A stretch of 64,000 nt of DNA. Source: Neorhizobium galegae bv. orientalis str. HAMBI 540. GTDB lineage: Bacteria > Pseudomonadota > Alphaproteobacteria > Rhizobiales > Rhizobiaceae. The number at the start of each line of letters is the position of its first letter. The first letter of the stretch is position 1. Of this stretch, positions 1 to 9,555 are shown piece after piece. The position numbers and the translations under genes were made by a program. Where the stretch lies: positions 3,658,001 to 3,722,000 of the forward strand of contig NZ_HG938353.1 in NCBI RefSeq assembly GCF_000731315.1. Reading direction: 5' to 3'. Below the pieces are notes generated by a model. The model saw only the letters and a program-made list of their open reading frames with translations, made no database searches and had not been told where the DNA came from.

Positions 1-190
1 TGCCTATCCGGTGGTCAGTTCTGATCTCACCCGAAAAGCCTGGTTCGCCGAGCCGGACGTGTTGCGCACCATGCTTTCGGAATACGGCAAGGTCGTGCTG
101 GCTACCTGCCGCGACTGGTTCGGCATCGAGCGCGGCACCGGATTGCGCAACGAAGATCCGCCGAAGACTGCATCAAAGCCCGCGCTCTGA
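1..190 (+). CDS. C-terminal end of a YdcF-like (DUF218) protein, partial
   Basis: An open frame enters from the left edge (first full codon at position 2) and stops with TGA at 188-190, giving about 62 residues. The segment reading AYPVVSSDLTRKAWF and later YGKVVLATCRDWFGIE resembles the C-terminal end of YdcF/DUF218 membrane-associated proteins, which in rhizobia commonly sit just upstream of a plsC-like acyltransferase. The next gene starts 84 bases downstream on the same strand, so the two may be cotranscribed. The family call rests on a short tail and gene order, so it is tentative; the open frame itself is clear. Confidence 0.5.
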   Translation, partial: AYPVVSSDLTRKAWFAEPDVLRTMLSEYGKVVLATCRDWFGIERGTGLRNEDPPKTASKPAL

Positions 191-274
191 TACTTTTGCC
201 CTCGCATGACAGCCCGGCGCTTTTTTCGCAGCGCGATCTCGTGTAGGCAACGCCTGTCCAAGAGGAAGCCTTCC

Positions 275-1066
275 ATGCTGCTGGTGCGTTCGGTTCTTTT
301 CAACATCGCCTTCTACACAAACCTGATCGTCCGGATGATCGTGCTGAGCCCGATCTATTTCCTGATGCCGCGCAAGGCGGCCTACCGCATCCCAAAAGCC
401 TGGGCCGCCTCCTGCAACTGGCTGATGGCAAAAATCGTCGGCGCCACCTTCGAGATCGAGGGGCTGGAAAACGTGCCCGAGGGCGGTTGCATCTTTGCCC
501 CCAAGCATCAATCCGCCTGGGATACTGTCGCGCTACTGCCCTGGCAGCGGGACCCGGTTTATATCCTCAAGCGCGAGCTGATGTGGATCCCGCTGTTCGG
601 CTGGTACGCCGCCAAGCAGAAGATGATCCCGGTCAACCGCGGCGCCCGCGGCAAGGTCATGGTCGACGTCATGAACCGGACGAAGGAGGAGATGGCCAAC
701 AACCGCCAGCTCATCATCTACCCGGAAGGCACGCGCCGGGCGCCGGGGGCCGAGCCGCAATACCGCTACGGCATCGCCCGCATCTATCGCGACGTCGGGG
801 TGCCCGTCGTGCCGATCGTCGCCCATTGGGGCCTGTTCTGGGGCCGCCGCAAGCTCATCAAATATCCCGGCCATTTCAAGGTCCGCATCCTGCCACCGAT
901 CGCACCGGGCATGGATCCGGATGCTTTTTACGCCCATCTGGTCGAAACCCTGGAACGGGAAAGCGACAGGTTGCTGGTCGAAACCGTGGCCGCCAATCCG
1001 CACCTGCCGCTGCCGCCGTCAGCGGTGAAGCGGCTTGCGGAGCTGAAGGCTCAGACGGCGGCCTGA
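275..1066 (+). CDS. 1-acyl-sn-glycerol-3-phosphate acyltransferase (PlsC/LPLAT family)
   Basis: This 263-residue protein belongs to the lysophospholipid acyltransferase family, which transfers an acyl chain to lysophosphatidic acid at the inner membrane in phospholipid synthesis. The N-terminus is hydrophobic (about residues 5-31). The catalytic HX4D motif is KHQSAWD with His78 and Asp83, and the substrate-binding YPEGTRR motif follows near residue 150. I chose the ATG at 275 because AGAGGAAG at 261-268 is a good ribosome site; an in-frame ATG at 206 lacks one. Its 3' end overlaps the convergent cyclotransferase gene by 16 bases. Substrate specificity cannot be read from sequence. Confidence 0.9.
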   Translation: MLLVRSVLFNIAFYTNLIVRMIVLSPIYFLMPRKAAYRIPKAWAASCNWLMAKIVGATFEIEGLENVPEGGCIFAPKHQSAWDTVALLPWQRDPVYILKRELMWIPLFGWYAAKQKMIPVNRGARGKVMVDVMNRTKEEMANNRQLIIYPEGTRRAPGAEPQYRYGIARIYRDVGVPVVPIVAHWGLFWGRRKLIKYPGHFKVRILPPIAPGMDPDAFYAHLVETLERESDRLLVETVAANPHLPLPPSAVKRLAELKAQTAA

Positions 1067-1587
1067 GCTCGGGCTGTCACCGCCGCGCCGACGCCTTCCA
1101 GCCAATGATCGCGAATGCCCATGTCCTTCAGATGCGCCAGCGTGTTGAACACATAAGTATCGTTAGGACCCGATTGACCGACCGAGACGCGGACGATCTC
1201 AGCCGCCTGCTCGATCTCCAGCGCGCCGGCATATTGGACATGGTGGCGATCGACGACATAGCCGACCGCCTTCACCTGCCGCCCATCACTGAGCGAGACG
1301 GGCAGAATCTTTTCCAGATAGACATTCGTGACGAGTTCGCGGCGGCGCAGATAATCGAGCACATCCTCCCGATTCTCCCCGCTTACCCGGAAGGCAACGC
1401 CGCGGCATGAGCCGCCGCGGTCGAGACCGAGGACAAGGCCCGGACGATCCGGCGTGCCGCGATGCACGTAAGACCAGACACAGAGGGAGCGGCGGAAGCC
1501 GAAAGCACGTGCGGGCAGTCTTTCCTCAAACGTAAAACCGGGATTCCACATCAGAGACCCGTAGCCAAACACCCAAAATTCGTCCAT
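1051..1587 (-). CDS. gamma-glutamylcyclotransferase, ChaC-like
   Basis: The 178-residue product starts MDEFWVFGYGSLMWNP, the glycine-rich loop that opens ChaC-type gamma-glutamylcyclotransferases (residues 6-15), and continues with the family's YLRRRE segment near mid-protein. ChaC enzymes cleave the gamma-glutamyl bond of glutathione, releasing 5-oxoproline and Cys-Gly in the cytoplasm. The frame stays open upstream to 1656, but the conserved domain begins right at the ATG at 1587, so this start is preferred. The gene converges on plsC with a 16-base overlap and is divergent from the DUF2125 gene, about 67 bases away. Confidence 0.88.
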   Translation of the reverse strand: MDEFWVFGYGSLMWNPGFTFEERLPARAFGFRRSLCVWSYVHRGTPDRPGLVLGLDRGGSCRGVAFRVSGENREDVLDYLRRRELVTNVYLEKILPVSLSDGRQVKAVGYVVDRHHVQYAGALEIEQAAEIVRVSVGQSGPNDTYVFNTLAHLKDMGIRDHWLEGVGAAVTARAQAAV

Positions 1588-1654
1588 ATCCCGCGCCACA
1601 CCATTCCAATTGAAGCGACCCGCCCCAACTTTCCCAGCACCATTGGAGAACATC

Positions 1655-2659
1655 ATGGCAGCGTCAAGCCGAACTGGCGTCAGCGGAAAATTATGGCTAC
1701 TCGCCTCCGGTGTGGTGCTGGTGATCGCACTTTACACGGCCGGCTGGTTCTATGGCGCCTCAGTGCTGAAGGAGCGGACGCTGAGCCTGCTCGGCAGCCA
1801 GGAAAGCCGCGGCATCTCGGCCGAATGCGCCGACGCGGACTATCGTGGCTATCCCTTCCGGATCGGCCTGTTCTGCTCGAAAGTATCGGTCGACGACCGC
1901 ACCAACGGCATTTCCGCAATGTTCGGATCCCTGCGGTCCGCCGCCCAGGTCTACAATCCCGGCCATATCGTCTGGGAACTCGATTCGCCGATCGAGATCC
2001 GCACCGGCCACGGACTTTCGGTCTCGACAACCTGGGAGAATTTCCAGTCGAGCCTGATCACCCGGTTTCGCGGGGTGGAACGCACTTCGACGATGATCGA
2101 GAACGCGAAGACGAACATCCTATCGTCGGCAACCGGCCAGGCCTTCAATATCAGCGCCGGTCACACCGAAATCCATCTGCGCCAGAACGGCAACGACCTC
2201 GATGCGGCTCTGACACTCCAAAACACCGATGTGGTGATGAAGGACCTGCCGCAGCTTCTGCCGCGATTCACGGCCAATCTCGACCTGACCTTGACCGGTC
2301 GCGCCGGCATGATCGACGGATCCGATCCGAACGGAACCGCTCTCTATGGCACTCAGGGCCAGATGCGCAGTGTTTCGGCTGATCTCGGTGATGGCAAGCT
2401 GATCACCGTTTCCGGTCCCTTTTCCTTCGACGAGCAGGGCTACCTGTCGGGCAAGCTGAAACTCCGGGTCGAGCAGATCGATGCCTGGCGCGACAGCCTG
2501 AGCCAGGCGTTTCCGCAGATCGCCCCAACGCTGAAGACCGCCGCCAACATGCTGTCCGCCCTCGGCCGCGGCAAGAGCGCGTCGCTCGACCTCACCATCA
2601 ACCGCGGCAAGGTATTCGCCGGCGGCTTCATCCAGATCGGCGAAATCCCGCCGATCTGA
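1655..2659 (+). CDS. DUF2125 domain-containing protein
   Basis: This 334-residue protein has a short N-terminus, one hydrophobic segment (about residues 10-30, SGKLWLLASGVVLVIALYTA) and then a long, beta-rich, probably periplasmic region. That layout, the CADADYRGYPFRIGLFC segment and the position match the DUF2125 family of Alphaproteobacteria, whose function is not known to me. The ATG at 1655 is preceded by TTGGAGAA at 1643-1650; an in-frame ATG at 1610 would add residues before the membrane segment without a better ribosome site. It converges with tyrC (19 bases apart). Confidence 0.75.
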   Translation: MAASSRTGVSGKLWLLASGVVLVIALYTAGWFYGASVLKERTLSLLGSQESRGISAECADADYRGYPFRIGLFCSKVSVDDRTNGISAMFGSLRSAAQVYNPGHIVWELDSPIEIRTGHGLSVSTTWENFQSSLITRFRGVERTSTMIENAKTNILSSATGQAFNISAGHTEIHLRQNGNDLDAALTLQNTDVVMKDLPQLLPRFTANLDLTLTGRAGMIDGSDPNGTALYGTQGQMRSVSADLGDGKLITVSGPFSFDEQGYLSGKLKLRVEQIDAWRDSLSQAFPQIAPTLKTAANMLSALGRGKSASLDLTINRGKVFAGGFIQIGEIPPI

Positions 2660-2678
2660 CCGGGGTCACATCCTGATA

Positions 2679-3608
2679 TCACTTCTTGGCGTCGAGTGAA
2701 TGGCGGCCGAAATCCGGAGCGTCGACATCTTGGCCGGCCTGGACGATCGAGCGGCGGATAGCGCGGGTGCGGGTGAAGAGCTCGAACAGCTTGTCGCCCT
2801 CGCCCCAGCGGATCGCCCGCTGCAGATAGGCAAGATCTTCCGAAAAGCGCGCCAGCATTTCCAGGATCGCATCCTTGTTGTGCAGGCAGACATCCCGCCA
2901 CATGGTGGGATCGGAAGCCGCAAGGCGGGTGAAATCGCGGAAGCCGGAGGCGGAATATTTGATGACTTCTGCGTCGGTCACCGTCTCGAGATCGTCCGCC
3001 GTGCCGACAATATTGTAGGCAATGATATGCGGCAGGTGGGAGACGATCGCCAGAACCTTGTCATGGTGCTGCGGGTCCATCTCGTCGATGCGCGAGCCGA
3101 GCGCCATCCAGAAGGACTTCAGCGTGTCGAGGGCCGCCTGGTCCGTATCCGGCAGCGGCGTGAAGATGCACCAGCGGTCCCGGAACAGGCCGACGAAGCC
3201 GGCATCCGGTCCGGATTTTTCGGTGCCCGCCAGCGGGTGGCCCGGAATGAAATGCACGCCTTCCGGCATATGCGGCGCCATCTGCGCGATGACGGAAGCC
3301 TTGGTGGAACCGACATCGGTGACGATGGCGCCAGCCTTCAGGCTACCGGCGATCTGCCTGGCGACGGCCTCCGATGCGCCGACCGGCACCGAGACGATGA
3401 CGAGATCGGCATCTTTCACCGCGTCGGCGGCTGAGGAAACATAGTGCGTGCCGAGCGCCAGCTCTTCGGCGCGTTTCAGGGTTTCGGCGCTGCGCGTGGA
3501 AATCACCACCTCACCGGCCAAGCCAAGTTCCTTGACGTCACGGGCGATCGACGAGCCGATCAGGCCGATGCCGATCAGCGCGATCCGGTCGAAAAGCGGC
3601 GTGCTCAT
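2679..3608 (-). CDS. tyrC: prephenate/arogenate dehydrogenase family protein
   Basis: The 309-residue protein opens with a Rossmann NAD(P) site, [17 protein letters not shown] (about residues 9-25), and carries the family's [19 protein letters not shown] segment in the middle. It oxidatively decarboxylates prephenate and/or arogenate on the way to tyrosine. Its start codon overlaps the hisC stop codon in an ATGA (3605-3608), so it is translationally coupled to hisC, whose aminotransferase family can also act on aromatic acids. No regulatory ACT domain is visible at the C-terminus. Whether prephenate or arogenate is preferred cannot be told. Confidence 0.9.
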   Translation of the reverse strand: MSTPLFDRIALIGIGLIGSSIARDVKELGLAGEVVISTRSAETLKRAEELALGTHYVSSAADAVKDADLVIVSVPVGASEAVARQIAGSLKAGAIVTDVGSTKASVIAQMAPHMPEGVHFIPGHPLAGTEKSGPDAGFVGLFRDRWCIFTPLPDTDQAALDTLKSFWMALGSRIDEMDPQHHDKVLAIVSHLPHIIAYNIVGTADDLETVTDAEVIKYSASGFRDFTRLAASDPTMWRDVCLHNKDAILEMLARFSEDLAYLQRAIRWGEGDKLFELFTRTRAIRRSIVQAGQDVDAPDFGRHSLDAKK

Positions 3609-4714
3609 GCGCTTTTGCCCATGAATTCGCCGAGCGTTTCGATGACGCCGCGATTGGCCTCCTCCGAGCCGATCGTCATGCGCAGGGCGTTCGGAAAACC
3701 GTAACCGCGGACGGCGCGAAGGATATAACCGCGGCTGGTGAGGAACGCATCCGCTTCCGGCGCCCGCTTGCCGTCGACATCCGGGAAATGGATGAGCACG
3801 AAATTGGCGACCGAAGGCGTGACCTTCAGACCGATCGTCTCCAGCGCATGGGTGAGCTTGCCCTGCCAGAGATTGTTATGCTCGACTGCCTTTTCGACGA
3901 AAGCCTGGTCGCGGATGGCGGCGGCACCCGCGGCAATCGCCGGGGCGTTCATGTTGAACGGGCCGCGCACACGGTTGAGCGCGTCGAGAATGCCGGCCGG
4001 GCCGTACATCCAGCCGATGCGCAGCGCCGCAAGCCCGTAGACCTTGGAGAAGGTGCGGGTCATCACGACGTTCCTGTTGGACGACACCAGTTCGAGGCCG
4101 GCTTCGTAATCGTTCTTGCGCACATATTCCGCGTAGGCCGCGTCGAGCACGAGGATGACGCTCTTCGGCAGCCCGGCATGCAGGCGGCGGATATCGGCGA
4201 CCGGAACATAGGTGCCGGTCGGATTGCCCGGATTGGCGATGAACACCATCTTCGTCTTGTCGGTGACGGCGGCGAGGATCGCGTCGACATCGACGGTGCG
4301 ATCCTTCTCCTTCACCTCGACCACAGTGGCGCCGGCGCCCATGATCTGGATCTTGTAGACGAGGAAACCGTGTTCGGTGATGATCGCTTCGTCGCCGGTG
4401 CCGAGATAGACGTGGCAGAGCAGGCCCAGCAGCTCGTCGGAACCGTTGCCGCACATGATGTTTGCGACATTGAGCCCGTGCACCGAGGCGATCGCCTCGC
4501 GCAGCGCCATCGCCTGGCCGTCGGGATAAAGTTCGAGATTGCCCGCCGCCTGCTTGAAAGCGTCGATCGCCTTCGGGCTGGCGCCGAGCGGCGTCTCGTT
4601 GGACGAAAGCTTGAAGACGCGCGCCACGCCCGGAGCATGTTCCTTGCCGGGCACATAGGCGGCGATATCCAGGATGCCTGGACGCGGAACGGGCTCACTC
4701 GTGACGATGCTCAT
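3605..4714 (-). CDS. hisC: histidinol-phosphate / aromatic aminotransferase
   Basis: This is a 369-residue class I/II PLP aminotransferase of the HisC type. Visible features are [13 protein letters not shown] near residue 35-47, the NPGNPTG loop at about 161-167, DAAYAEYV near 191, and the PLP lysine in [14 protein letters not shown] (Lys224). It transaminates imidazole acetol phosphate in histidine synthesis. Pairing with tyrC through an ATGA overlap suggests that this copy may also transaminate prephenate or phenylpyruvate; that is an inference from context. The methyltransferase gene lies upstream on the same strand, 189 bases away. Confidence 0.9.
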   Translation of the reverse strand: MSIVTSEPVPRPGILDIAAYVPGKEHAPGVARVFKLSSNETPLGASPKAIDAFKQAAGNLELYPDGQAMALREAIASVHGLNVANIMCGNGSDELLGLLCHVYLGTGDEAIITEHGFLVYKIQIMGAGATVVEVKEKDRTVDVDAILAAVTDKTKMVFIANPGNPTGTYVPVADIRRLHAGLPKSVILVLDAAYAEYVRKNDYEAGLELVSSNRNVVMTRTFSKVYGLAALRIGWMYGPAGILDALNRVRGPFNMNAPAIAAGAAAIRDQAFVEKAVEHNNLWQGKLTHALETIGLKVTPSVANFVLIHFPDVDGKRAPEADAFLTSRGYILRAVRGYGFPNALRMTIGSEEANRGVIETLGEFMGKSA

Positions 4715-4802
4715 CGGATCAACCTTTTTGGAAAGCCTGAACGGCGGGTGTGATCCAGTGGGATTAAAGCCGAAAATCGCCTTTGTCGAGGGGTGGGGAA
4801 TG

Positions 4803-4840
4803 GTCGGCGCAGCCGACGAAACGATCTGGTGAATCGTTTC
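4803..4840. repeat. two back-to-back perfect hairpins downstream of the methyltransferase gene
   Basis: GTCGGC-GCA-GCCGAC at 4803-4817 is followed directly by GAAACGAT-N7-ATCGTTTC at 4818-4840. They lie in the 189-base gap between the methyltransferase and hisC genes, both on the minus strand. There is no T-run on either side, so this is not a classical intrinsic terminator. It may be a repeat of the REP type or an mRNA end structure. Confidence 0.6.
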
Positions 4841-4903
4841 GAATGACGAACGCCCTGAGCCAAAGCGAAGGGCCGGAGAATGCAGTCGGACGAGGGGCGG
4901 CCC

Positions 4904-5644
4904 TCACCGCGTTCGCGTCGTCGGCACGCCCTGGGGCGCCAGCACCGGCACGAAGACGCGGCGCGACGCACGGGCGGCGACCGGCAGGCCCTGGTAGAGG
5001 CGCTTCTGGGCCTCCACCACGATCACCCCCGAAAACACCGGCCAGAAGCGGCGCCCCAGGCGCTCGAAGGCCTGGCGCAGCTTCAGCACCGCGCGGATCT
5101 TCGACGGCGGGAAGAACAGTGCCTCGGCGCTGGCGCCGGGCGTGAAATTGGTCTCGCGCAGCAGCGAGGTGAGCTGCCCGCGCGAATAGGGCCGGCCGGA
5201 ACCGAACGGCGTATGCTCCATGCGGGCCCAGACGCCGCGCCGGTTGGGCACGACGATGACCAGCCGCCCGCCGGGCGCCAGCACCCGCCAGAGTTCCTTC
5301 AAGGTCTCCCGCGGATTTTCGGCAAATTCCAGCGAATGCACCATCAGCACACGATCGACGGAAGAGTCCGGCAGCGGCAGTTCCTCGTCGAAGACGAGGG
5401 CCGTCGAGGAAAGCTCGCTGACCGGCCAGTTCACCGCCCCCTGCCCTGCCGGCATGAAGGCGAAAGTGCGTTCTGTATCGGCGCGGAAACGGTCGAGATA
5501 GGGCACGGCGTAACCAAGGCCCACCAGCCGCTCCTCCGGCAGCCTCGCCCAGAGCGAAGACAGCGCGAACGTGATCGACTGCTCAGCGAGATGGCCGAGG
5601 GGCGAGTGATAGAATTCGCGAAGATCGACGATATCCGTGTGCAT
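4904..5644 (-). CDS. class I SAM-dependent methyltransferase
   Basis: The 246-residue product has a methyltransferase fold of the Methyltransf_11 type. The acidic stretch [20 protein letters not shown] followed by [20 protein letters not shown] is the usual motif II/III region of this class. The glycine-rich motif I near residues 42-50 ([11 protein letters not shown]) is divergent. The substrate is unknown. The gene heads a minus-strand group with hisC and tyrC and is divergent from gloB, an arrangement common in rhizobia. The start at 5644 gives a conventional N-terminus. Confidence 0.8.
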   Translation of the reverse strand: MHTDIVDLREFYHSPLGHLAEQSITFALSSLWARLPEERLVGLGYAVPYLDRFRADTERTFAFMPAGQGAVNWPVSELSSTALVFDEELPLPDSSVDRVLMVHSLEFAENPRETLKELWRVLAPGGRLVIVVPNRRGVWARMEHTPFGSGRPYSRGQLTSLLRETNFTPGASAEALFFPPSKIRAVLKLRQAFERLGRRFWPVFSGVIVVEAQKRLYQGLPVAARASRRVFVPVLAPQGVPTTRTR

Positions 5645-5732
5645 GCGTGATTTGGTACCAGACGGCGGTTGGACTTCAAGGGACCAGTCTCTACATTGTG
5701 ACGCAAAACACTTTCAGCAATGGGGTTATGTT

Positions 5733-6503
5733 ATGAGACCACTGGAACTCGAAGTTTTTTCATGCCGCAGCGATAATTACGGCGTCCTCGTGCACGATCC
5801 GGAAAGCGGCCTGACGGCCTCGATCGATGCCCCGGAGGAAAAGCCGATCCTGGACGCGGCGGCCCGGCGCGGCTGGAAGATCACCCACATCTTCACCACC
5901 CATCACCACGGCGACCACGTGGAAGCCAACCTGGCGCTCAAGGAAAAGTTCGGGCTGGAGATCATCGGCCCGTTCAACGAGGCCGTGGCGATCCCCGGCC
6001 TCGACAAGACCATGGCGGATGGCGACGAATTCCAGTTCGGCGAACATCTCGTCTGCGTCATCGAGACGCCGGGCCACACCGCCGGCCATATCTGCTACCA
6101 TTTCCCGGACGACAAGATCCTGTTCGCGGCAGACACCCTGTTTGCGCTCGGCTGCGGCCGGCTGTTCGAACGCCCGGCCGCCGATATGTGGCACTCGCTG
6201 CAGAAGCTCGCCGTCCTGCCGGACGAGACGGCCGTCTATTTCGGTCACGAATATACGCTTTCAAATGCGAAATTCGCATTGAGCGTCGATCCGGACAATG
6301 AACGCCTGCAGGCGCGCGCCAGCGAGATCGAGGCACAGCGCGCGGCCGGCCGGTTCACCATTCCGACGACGATCGGGCTGGAGAAGGAAACCAATCCTTT
6401 CCTGCGCGCCACCGACCCGGCCATCCGTCGCAACCTGGTGATGGAGAGCAAATCCAACGAGGAAGTGTTTGCCGAGATCCGCAAGCGCAAGGACAACTTC
6501 TGA
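5733..6503 (+). CDS. gloB: hydroxyacylglutathione hydrolase (glyoxalase II)
   Basis: The 256-residue protein is a metallo-beta-lactamase-fold enzyme with the dinuclear metal motif THHHGDH at residues 56-62, the ETPGHTAGH segment, and the FGHEYT and C-terminal glutathione-binding region typical of GloB. It hydrolyses S-lactoylglutathione to lactate and glutathione, ending methylglyoxal detoxification. The length matches the family. The ATG at 5733 begins the conserved N-terminus; the longer frame from 5637 has no conserved sequence. The cupin gene follows without a gap. Confidence 0.95.
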   Translation: MRPLELEVFSCRSDNYGVLVHDPESGLTASIDAPEEKPILDAAARRGWKITHIFTTHHHGDHVEANLALKEKFGLEIIGPFNEAVAIPGLDKTMADGDEFQFGEHLVCVIETPGHTAGHICYHFPDDKILFAADTLFALGCGRLFERPAADMWHSLQKLAVLPDETAVYFGHEYTLSNAKFALSVDPDNERLQARASEIEAQRAAGRFTIPTTIGLEKETNPFLRATDPAIRRNLVMESKSNEEVFAEIRKRKDNF

Positions 6504-6923
6504 ATGAAGCCGGAAGAGATTATCGCCACGCTCGGCATGCAGCGGCATCCGGAAGGCGGCTGGTATGTCGAGACGTTTCGCGACGAAGACGGCGGTGCAC
6601 GTGGCCATTCGACGGCGATCTATTACCTGCTGGAAGCGGGCGAACGCTCCCATTGGCATCGGGTTCGCGATGCGGCGGAGGTCTGGCATTTCTATGCCGG
6701 CGATCCGCTGCGACTGCGGATTTCCGAGGGCGAGACGGTCGAAGAGGTGAGGCTCGGCTCCGATCTCGCCAGGGGCGAACGGCCGCAGGCCGTGGTCCCG
6801 GCGAACGCCTGGCAGGCAGCGGAACCGCTTGGCCGCTTCACGCTGGTCGGCTGTACGGTCGCACCAGGCTTTCAGTTTTCGAGCTTCGAGATGGCACCGC
6901 CGGGCTGGGAGCCAACAGGCTAA
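6504..6923 (+). CDS. cupin domain-containing protein (DUF985)
   Basis: This 139-residue protein starts at the base after the gloB stop codon, so the two are surely cotranscribed. It has the DUF985 cupin signature: HPEGGWYVETFRD, then IYYLLEAGERSHWHRV with the first metal-site histidines, and a C-terminal GCTVAPGFQFSSFE. The family is a single small beta-barrel whose activity is not established. The gloB link could suggest a role in carbonyl or sugar-adduct handling, but that is only context. Its stop overlaps the stop of the convergent lysoplasmalogenase gene by four bases. Confidence 0.85.
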   Translation: MKPEEIIATLGMQRHPEGGWYVETFRDEDGGARGHSTAIYYLLEAGERSHWHRVRDAAEVWHFYAGDPLRLRISEGETVEEVRLGSDLARGERPQAVVPANAWQAAEPLGRFTLVGCTVAPGFQFSSFEMAPPGWEPTG

Positions 6924-7573
6924 GACAACGGCAGGCCGGCAACTGCCAACGTAAAAATCAGCTGTGCCGCGAAGTAAGTGCCCCACACGAACGGCTTCAG
7001 CCTCGCCATGACAGGCGCATCCGGCTTCACCAGGAACTTCTGGATCGCCAGTGCAGTGTCGGACATGACGAACAGCGCAGCGCCGGCCGCTGGCAGGATC
7101 GGCTTCACCGCCAGCGCCGAAAGCGCCATGGCGAGGATCGCGATCCCATAGGCAGTGACGGGGATGGCAAGCCGTCCGGCAGGGCGCCGCAACATGAAAA
7201 ACGTCATGCCTGTCAGCACAACGAAAATCCATGCCGCCGTATAACGCCAGGCGGAGGCGACGAGTAGGCTCGGTTCTATCGACGGCCAGAACAGCGCCGC
7301 ATAGGCAATATGCGAAGCGAGGAAGGCCGCGAGCCCGGCGACGAAAGCTGGCTCTCCCTCGTAGGCGAGGCAGGCGTCTCCGAGTGCACCGAGCGCCAGC
7401 GCTGCGACGAACAGCGCCGGCGCGCCGGAAAGACCGGCGTAGAGCACAAGCAGCAAGACTGGTAAGGTCTTCAGCACCGCGCGAAGATGGCCCGCCGGCC
7501 TTTTCAGCCAGCGGAAATAATGGATCGCAAGCGCGATCGAGGCGGCCAGCAGCGCCCATAACAACAGATACAT
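6920..7573 (-). CDS. lysoplasmalogenase (YhhN/TMEM86 family)
   Basis: The product is a polytopic membrane protein of 217 residues with about seven to eight hydrophobic segments. The motif GALGDACLAYEG (near residue 70) and the late FVMSDTALAIQKF carry the conserved Asp residues of the YhhN/TMEM86 family, whose members hydrolyse the vinyl-ether bond of lysoplasmalogens. The ATG at 7573 has a GGGGGA just upstream; a GTG at 7585 is the alternative. The bacterial substrate is not known with certainty. Confidence 0.85.
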   Translation of the reverse strand: MYLLLWALLAASIALAIHYFRWLKRPAGHLRAVLKTLPVLLLVLYAGLSGAPALFVAALALGALGDACLAYEGEPAFVAGLAAFLASHIAYAALFWPSIEPSLLVASAWRYTAAWIFVVLTGMTFFMLRRPAGRLAIPVTAYGIAILAMALSALAVKPILPAAGAALFVMSDTALAIQKFLVKPDAPVMARLKPFVWGTYFAAQLIFTLAVAGLPLS

Positions 7574-7607
7574 CTCTTCCCCCACGTCCCCGACCCTTCA
7601 GGAACGC

Positions 7608-8534
7608 CTATTCGGCCGCGGCTTCCGCAATTGGCTTCGGCCGGAACATATCCCGAGCCGCCAGCACCGCCCCTCCGGTGATCAGCAGGCAGGCCAACAG
7701 GACGTTCCAGTTCGCTTCGGCAAAACCCGATGCGACCAGAATCAGCGTCGACAACAGCGGCGCCGCATAACTTGCCGCGCCGATGATCTGGATATCGCCG
7801 TTCTTGACCCCGTAGTCCCAGGCATAGAAGGCCGCACCGACCGGCAGCAGGCCAAGCCCGACGACCGCTGTCCACTCACCACTATTGGCGGGCCAGACGG
7901 TCGTCTCGAGCGCCAGATGGCAGATCAGCGAGAGCAGCGACGTGCCGAGGCAGAAACCGGTAACGACATCGGTCGAAACCCGATCGAAGCGCCGCGTCAG
8001 CAGCGAATAGCCCGACCAGGTGAAGGCGCAGAGAAAGGCCGCCCCGTAACCCGTGAGATAGGCGCCGTCGAAGGCAAGCCCGTTGCGGGAAACGATGGCG
8101 ATCGTGCCGCAAAGCCCGGCGACCGCGCCAGCCACGTGATACCAGCGCAGCCTTTCGCCCGGCAGCAAGGCCGAACCAACGACGATGAACAGCGGCCAGA
8201 GATAGGCGATCAGCCCCGCTTCGACCGCCGGCGCGTTGCGGAGCGCCGTGAAATACAGAAAATGATAACCGAACAGGCCGCCGATGCCGGTGATCCACAC
8301 TTTCGGTGGCTGCTTCAGGAAAGCAATACGCTCAGGCTTGACGATAAAAAGTACGATACCCGGCAGGCTGCCGATCGCGAACGTCATCGCGCTCATCTGG
8401 AAAGGCGGCACTTTTCCGGATGCGGCCGTCATCAGGGCCAGCAGCGACCACATCAGGATCGCCGTAAAACCGATCAACGTTCCCCGGATTTTCACCCCTG
8501 CCCCCTTGGGCGCCCGGGCGGGCGCCTTATTCAA
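7608..8534 (-). CDS. DMT-family exporter (EamA, YddG-like)
   Basis: This 308-residue inner-membrane protein has about ten hydrophobic segments arranged as two EamA repeats. The motifs LFGYHFLYFTALRNAPAVEA in the first half and VGAAFYAWDYGVKNGDIQII in the second are typical of the YddG-like branch of the drug/metabolite transporter superfamily, which exports aromatic or other amino acids. Its start codon overlaps the stop of the DUF3108 gene in an ATGA (8531-8534), so expression is coupled. The exported compound is unknown. Confidence 0.85.
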   Translation of the reverse strand: MNKAPARAPKGAGVKIRGTLIGFTAILMWSLLALMTAASGKVPPFQMSAMTFAIGSLPGIVLFIVKPERIAFLKQPPKVWITGIGGLFGYHFLYFTALRNAPAVEAGLIAYLWPLFIVVGSALLPGERLRWYHVAGAVAGLCGTIAIVSRNGLAFDGAYLTGYGAAFLCAFTWSGYSLLTRRFDRVSTDVVTGFCLGTSLLSLICHLALETTVWPANSGEWTAVVGLGLLPVGAAFYAWDYGVKNGDIQIIGAASYAAPLLSTLILVASGFAEANWNVLLACLLITGGAVLAARDMFRPKPIAEAAAE

Positions 8535-9304
8535 CCGCCATATTTGACGGCTGTCACGTAAACCTGCCCCATCCTTGTCGGGATGACGGCGTAGACCGGA
8601 GCATATACATTTACCGATTGCGCTTTGGCAAACCAGATTTCCATCGGCGTCTTGCGCAAATATTCGATATCGCTGCGCCCGCGCTTGAAGCCCGATCTCG
8701 GAAGGTAGCGGATCGAACAGACGATCGCCTCACCCTTGAAACCGTCGGTCGAAAACGGTCTGGTGCCCTTCGGTGTCAACACCAGGTCCATGCGCGACTC
8801 ACCGTCATAGATCGGCAGCCGACTGGGGCAGACCTTGGCGTCGCCCGGGAAGATGAGGCCGCTCAACGGGTCGAGAACAGCGTGCAGGTCCTTTTCCGTC
8901 ACGGGAATCCAGGTTTCCGGATTGCGGGTCGGCTCGGGCTTGACAGTCGTCTCGGTGACATTGCCGTTACGGTACTCGACGTCGTAGACACGCGTTCGAC
9001 GGCCGGCGCTGTAAACGAGGTTGTAGCGCTCGGCCTGCAGCTTGTCGGCCTGCATGCGCCCGCTGACGCTGGTCTCGGCGGAGATGCGGCTGATGATGTT
9101 GACGATTCCGGCCGATTTGAACGTTCCGGTGATCTTGTAGTCGCTGCTGTTGAATTCGCTCGCGAATGACGCCTTGGCGATCGGCAGGATCCCGAGCGAA
9201 ATATCGTATTCGCTAACATGCCGGATTTCCGCCGAGCCGAGCGGAACGGTCGTGAACCCGAAGACGAACACGAAGGCACTGACGAAACAGCCGTGAAGGT
9301 TCAT
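8531..9304 (-). CDS. DUF3108 domain-containing exported protein
   Basis: The 257-residue protein begins MNLHGCFVSAFVFVFGFTT, a signal peptide, and continues as a predicted periplasmic beta-rich protein: HVSEYDISLGILPIAKASF, KITGTFKSAG, and YNLVYSAGRRTRVYDVEYRNG. These match the DUF3108 family, of unknown function. I chose the ATG at 9304 because it places the signal sequence at the N-terminus; the frame is open to 9370. It is coupled to the downstream DMT exporter by ATGA and divergent from rpmB. Confidence 0.8.
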   Translation of the reverse strand: MNLHGCFVSAFVFVFGFTTVPLGSAEIRHVSEYDISLGILPIAKASFASEFNSSDYKITGTFKSAGIVNIISRISAETSVSGRMQADKLQAERYNLVYSAGRRTRVYDVEYRNGNVTETTVKPEPTRNPETWIPVTEKDLHAVLDPLSGLIFPGDAKVCPSRLPIYDGESRMDLVLTPKGTRPFSTDGFKGEAIVCSIRYLPRSGFKRGRSDIEYLRKTPMEIWFAKAQSVNVYAPVYAVIPTRMGQVYVTAVKYGG

Positions 9305-9436
9305 GATTCTGCCCTGACCGATGAGGACGCCGAAAAGCGTCTTCCTGGAGACATATAGACGGTGCATCATGGCAAGAAAATAGCGGCGTCAGGGCACTGG
9401 CAGCGGATTCTCTTAGGGTTAGGCCAAGGTTTTGGC

Positions 9437-9465
9437 TTGACGCGACGAGCCCCACTGACTATAGA
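9437..9465 (+). promoter_or_regulatory. sigma70-type promoter of rpmB
   Basis: TTGACG at 9437-9442 and TATAGA at 9460-9465 are separated by exactly 17 bases. The predicted transcript starts near 9472 and would have a leader of about 85 bases before rpmB. This is the cleanest housekeeping promoter visible in the window. Confidence 0.7.
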
Positions 9466-9503
9466 ACCGCAACTTTCCACTCAGGACCAGTTGGATCGGC
9501 GCA

Positions 9504-9518
9504 CCGGGCATTGCCCGG
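9504..9518 (+). promoter_or_regulatory. hairpin in the rpmB leader
   Basis: CCGGGC-ATT-GCCCGG forms a perfect six-pair stem inside the predicted 5' leader of rpmB, 37 bases before the start codon. It could be a site for translational feedback by a ribosomal protein, but no known leader motif was recognised. Confidence 0.45.
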
Positions 9519-9555
9519 AAGTACCATCCGATTGCAGAAGAACAAAGGTGTATCC

